Below are positions 5,602 through 6,514 of a stretch of 6,514 nt of DNA, piece after piece. Below the pieces are notes generated by a model. The model worked only from the letters and a program-made list of their open reading frames with translations, did not search any database and was not told where the DNA came from. How positions within the stretch are numbered: the stretch's first letter is position 1; each line of letters begins with the position of its first letter. Source of the stretch: Bacillota bacterium (GTDB lineage Bacteria > Bacillota > Clostridia > Acetivibrionales > DSM-2933); NCBI GenBank assembly GCA_030705945.1, contig JAUZPS010000280.1, forward strand, positions 1-6,514, given 5' to 3'. The position numbers and the translations under genes were made by a program.

Positions 5602-5838
5602 ATAAGTATTCTCCCACTTCACATCAAAAAAGCTAATTTGCAACCCTCACATGGAGCCCGGTTAGACGAATTTCATTCCTCCCGCATATACAAATTACTC
5701 TGTAGGCTTGTTCATAGAATAAAAATGATACGTATTTTATAAACATTGCATAATGAAAAAAATCATTTGGCAACTTTCTTATATGGCGTCCTTTTAGTAT
5801 ATCTTACATTACTAACACTTTATTTGGCCTTAATAAGC
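5602..5838. other. Intergenic gap between membrane-protein and HAD genes
   Basis: Nothing convincing is seen here. A 5-base hairpin (AATGA / TCATT, 5752-5767) is too weak to call a terminator, no clear promoter pair was found for the downstream gene, and a GGGAGGA-ATG on the minus strand opens only a four-codon frame. Confidence 0.5.
5611..5615 (-). promoter_or_regulatory. Ribosome binding site selecting the ATG at 5601
   Basis: GGGAG on the minus strand lies 9 bases before ATG at 5601. The longer alternative beginning with TTG at 5643 has only GAGGG directly abutting the codon, too close to serve. This supports the shorter protein. Confidence 0.55.
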
Positions 5839-6489
5839 TTAACCTAATAAAATTTTTCCAGCATCAGCAACTGTATCAACAATAAAATCAGCGCCTGCTT
5901 TCTCGAGTTCGGATCTACTACCGTATCCGAATAAAACACCTATTGAACTAATTCCTACCTCTTTTGCGCCTACAATGTCATGTTCCCTGTCCCCAACCAT
6001 TATTGCTTTTGATAAGTCTACAATGCTGCAACTTTTTATCGCGTACCTTATAACTTCATCTTTATTTATTCTTGTTCCCTCAAGGTTACTGCCAGCAATA
6101 TAAGTGAAATATTTTGCAATATCAAAATGCTCCAACACTTGTTTTGCAAATATTTCAGGTTTAGATGTTGCAACAATAAGCGCCTTGTTTTTGTCTTTTA
6201 ATGTTTTAAGCAAATCTTCTACTCCATCATAAACCAAGTTTTCAAATATGCCCTTATCTCTATAATATTCACGATAATATTCTACAGCAGCCTTTGCTTC
6301 CTCTTTTGAAAAACCATAGAACTTTTCAAAAGAATCAATTAAACAAGGGCCGATAAATTTATACAACTCACTTCTATCATTAACCACAATGCCGTATTTT
6401 TTGAGTGCATACATTACGGAATTTGTTATGCCCACCGAAGAATCTGTAAGTGTACCATCGAGGTCAAACAAAATGTAATCATATCCCAT
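5839..6489 (-). CDS. HAD-superfamily hydrolase, phosphoglycolate phosphatase-like
   Basis: A cytoplasmic phosphatase of HAD subfamily IA (216 residues, typical length). Motif I is DLDGTLTDS with nucleophile D9 and acid/base D11. A helical cap lies at about 16-85. Motif II is IVATSKP with T108. Motif III is K143 in INKDEVI. Motif IV is MVGDREHD with D167 and D171 for Mg2+. All catalytic residues are present, so it should be active. The GSNLEGTRINK stretch before the motif III lysine is common in clostridial members annotated as phosphoglycolate phosphatase or 5'-nucleotidase-like, and the true substrate cannot be told from sequence. The ATG start is supported by AGGAG (6501-6497) 7 bases upstream. 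It is separated by about 240 bases from the next gene and has no evident link to SigI/RsgI. Confidence 0.93.
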   Translation of the reverse strand: MGYDYILFDLDGTLTDSSVGITNSVMYALKKYGIVVNDRSELYKFIGPCLIDSFEKFYGFSKEEAKAAVEYYREYYRDKGIFENLVYDGVEDLLKTLKDKNKALIVATSKPEIFAKQVLEHFDIAKYFTYIAGSNLEGTRINKDEVIRYAIKSCSIVDLSKAIMVGDREHDIVGAKEVGISSIGVLFGYGSRSELEKAGADFIVDTVADAGKILLG

Positions 6490-6514
6490 AAATTTTCTCC
6501 TAATGTTTAATCAA

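Noticed and set aside
5602..5643. TTG at 5643 as start of the membrane protein
   Set aside because: Its only purine-rich stretch (GAGGG) touches the start codon, while ATG at 5601 has GGGAG at a good distance and opens directly onto the first membrane helix.
5752..5767. AATGA / TCATT hairpin with an A/T run as terminator between the HAD and membrane-protein genes
   Set aside because: The stem is only five weak A/T-rich pairs and the T-run is inside the loop, not after the stem.
1..6514. CRISPR arrays, tRNA or rRNA genes, complete insertion sequences
   Set aside because: No regularly spaced direct repeats outside the linker, no cloverleaf or rRNA-like sequence, and no transposase with terminal inverted repeats were found by eye.

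Overview
The window is AT-rich DNA from a Gram-positive, Clostridium-like anaerobe, most likely a cellulosome-producing member of the Acetivibrio / Ruminiclostridium / Pseudobacteroides group. The evidence is a SigI-type sigma factor directly followed by its RsgI-type membrane anti-sigma factor, together with a type II-like cohesin and a dockerin, which are modules of cellulosome assembly. Strong GGAGG ribosome binding sites and frequent TTG/GTG starts fit this assignment. All five genes that can be supported lie on the minus strand, so transcription runs from right to left.

Layout in the direction of transcription. A HAD-superfamily phosphatase gene occupies 6489-5839. A gap of about 240 bases leads to a small polytopic membrane protein of unknown function (5601-4972). 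A 195-base gap, overlapped by a short open frame that may be a gene remnant, precedes an exported protein with a C-terminal membrane anchor (4776-3748, family not recognised). The next 450 bases (3299-3747) hold no convincing gene. They contain an intrinsic terminator that faces the + strand, an inverted repeat of CTACCCC, a possible SigI-type promoter for sigI, and possibly a short divergent + strand RNA. Then come sigI (3298-2552) and rsgI (2535 to beyond base 1). These two are 16 bases apart, both start with TTG, and surely form one transcript.

The centre of interest is the anti-sigma factor. Its reading frame is open from 2535 to the window edge (845 codons, no stop). In order it encodes a cytoplasmic RsgI N-terminal domain, one transmembrane helix, an extracytoplasmic domain with the DINPS motif expected for autoproteolysis, a Pro/Thr/Ser linker, a complete type II-like cohesin, a second very long Thr/Pro/Ser linker, and a two-repeat calcium-binding dockerin. 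The best-known RsgI proteins carry carbohydrate-binding or glycoside hydrolase sensor domains. This one carries both halves of the cellulosome assembly interaction. The inference is a transmembrane signalling protein that could report on cellulosome assembly or occupancy at the cell surface and release SigI accordingly. The three genes upstream of sigI have no evident link to this system.
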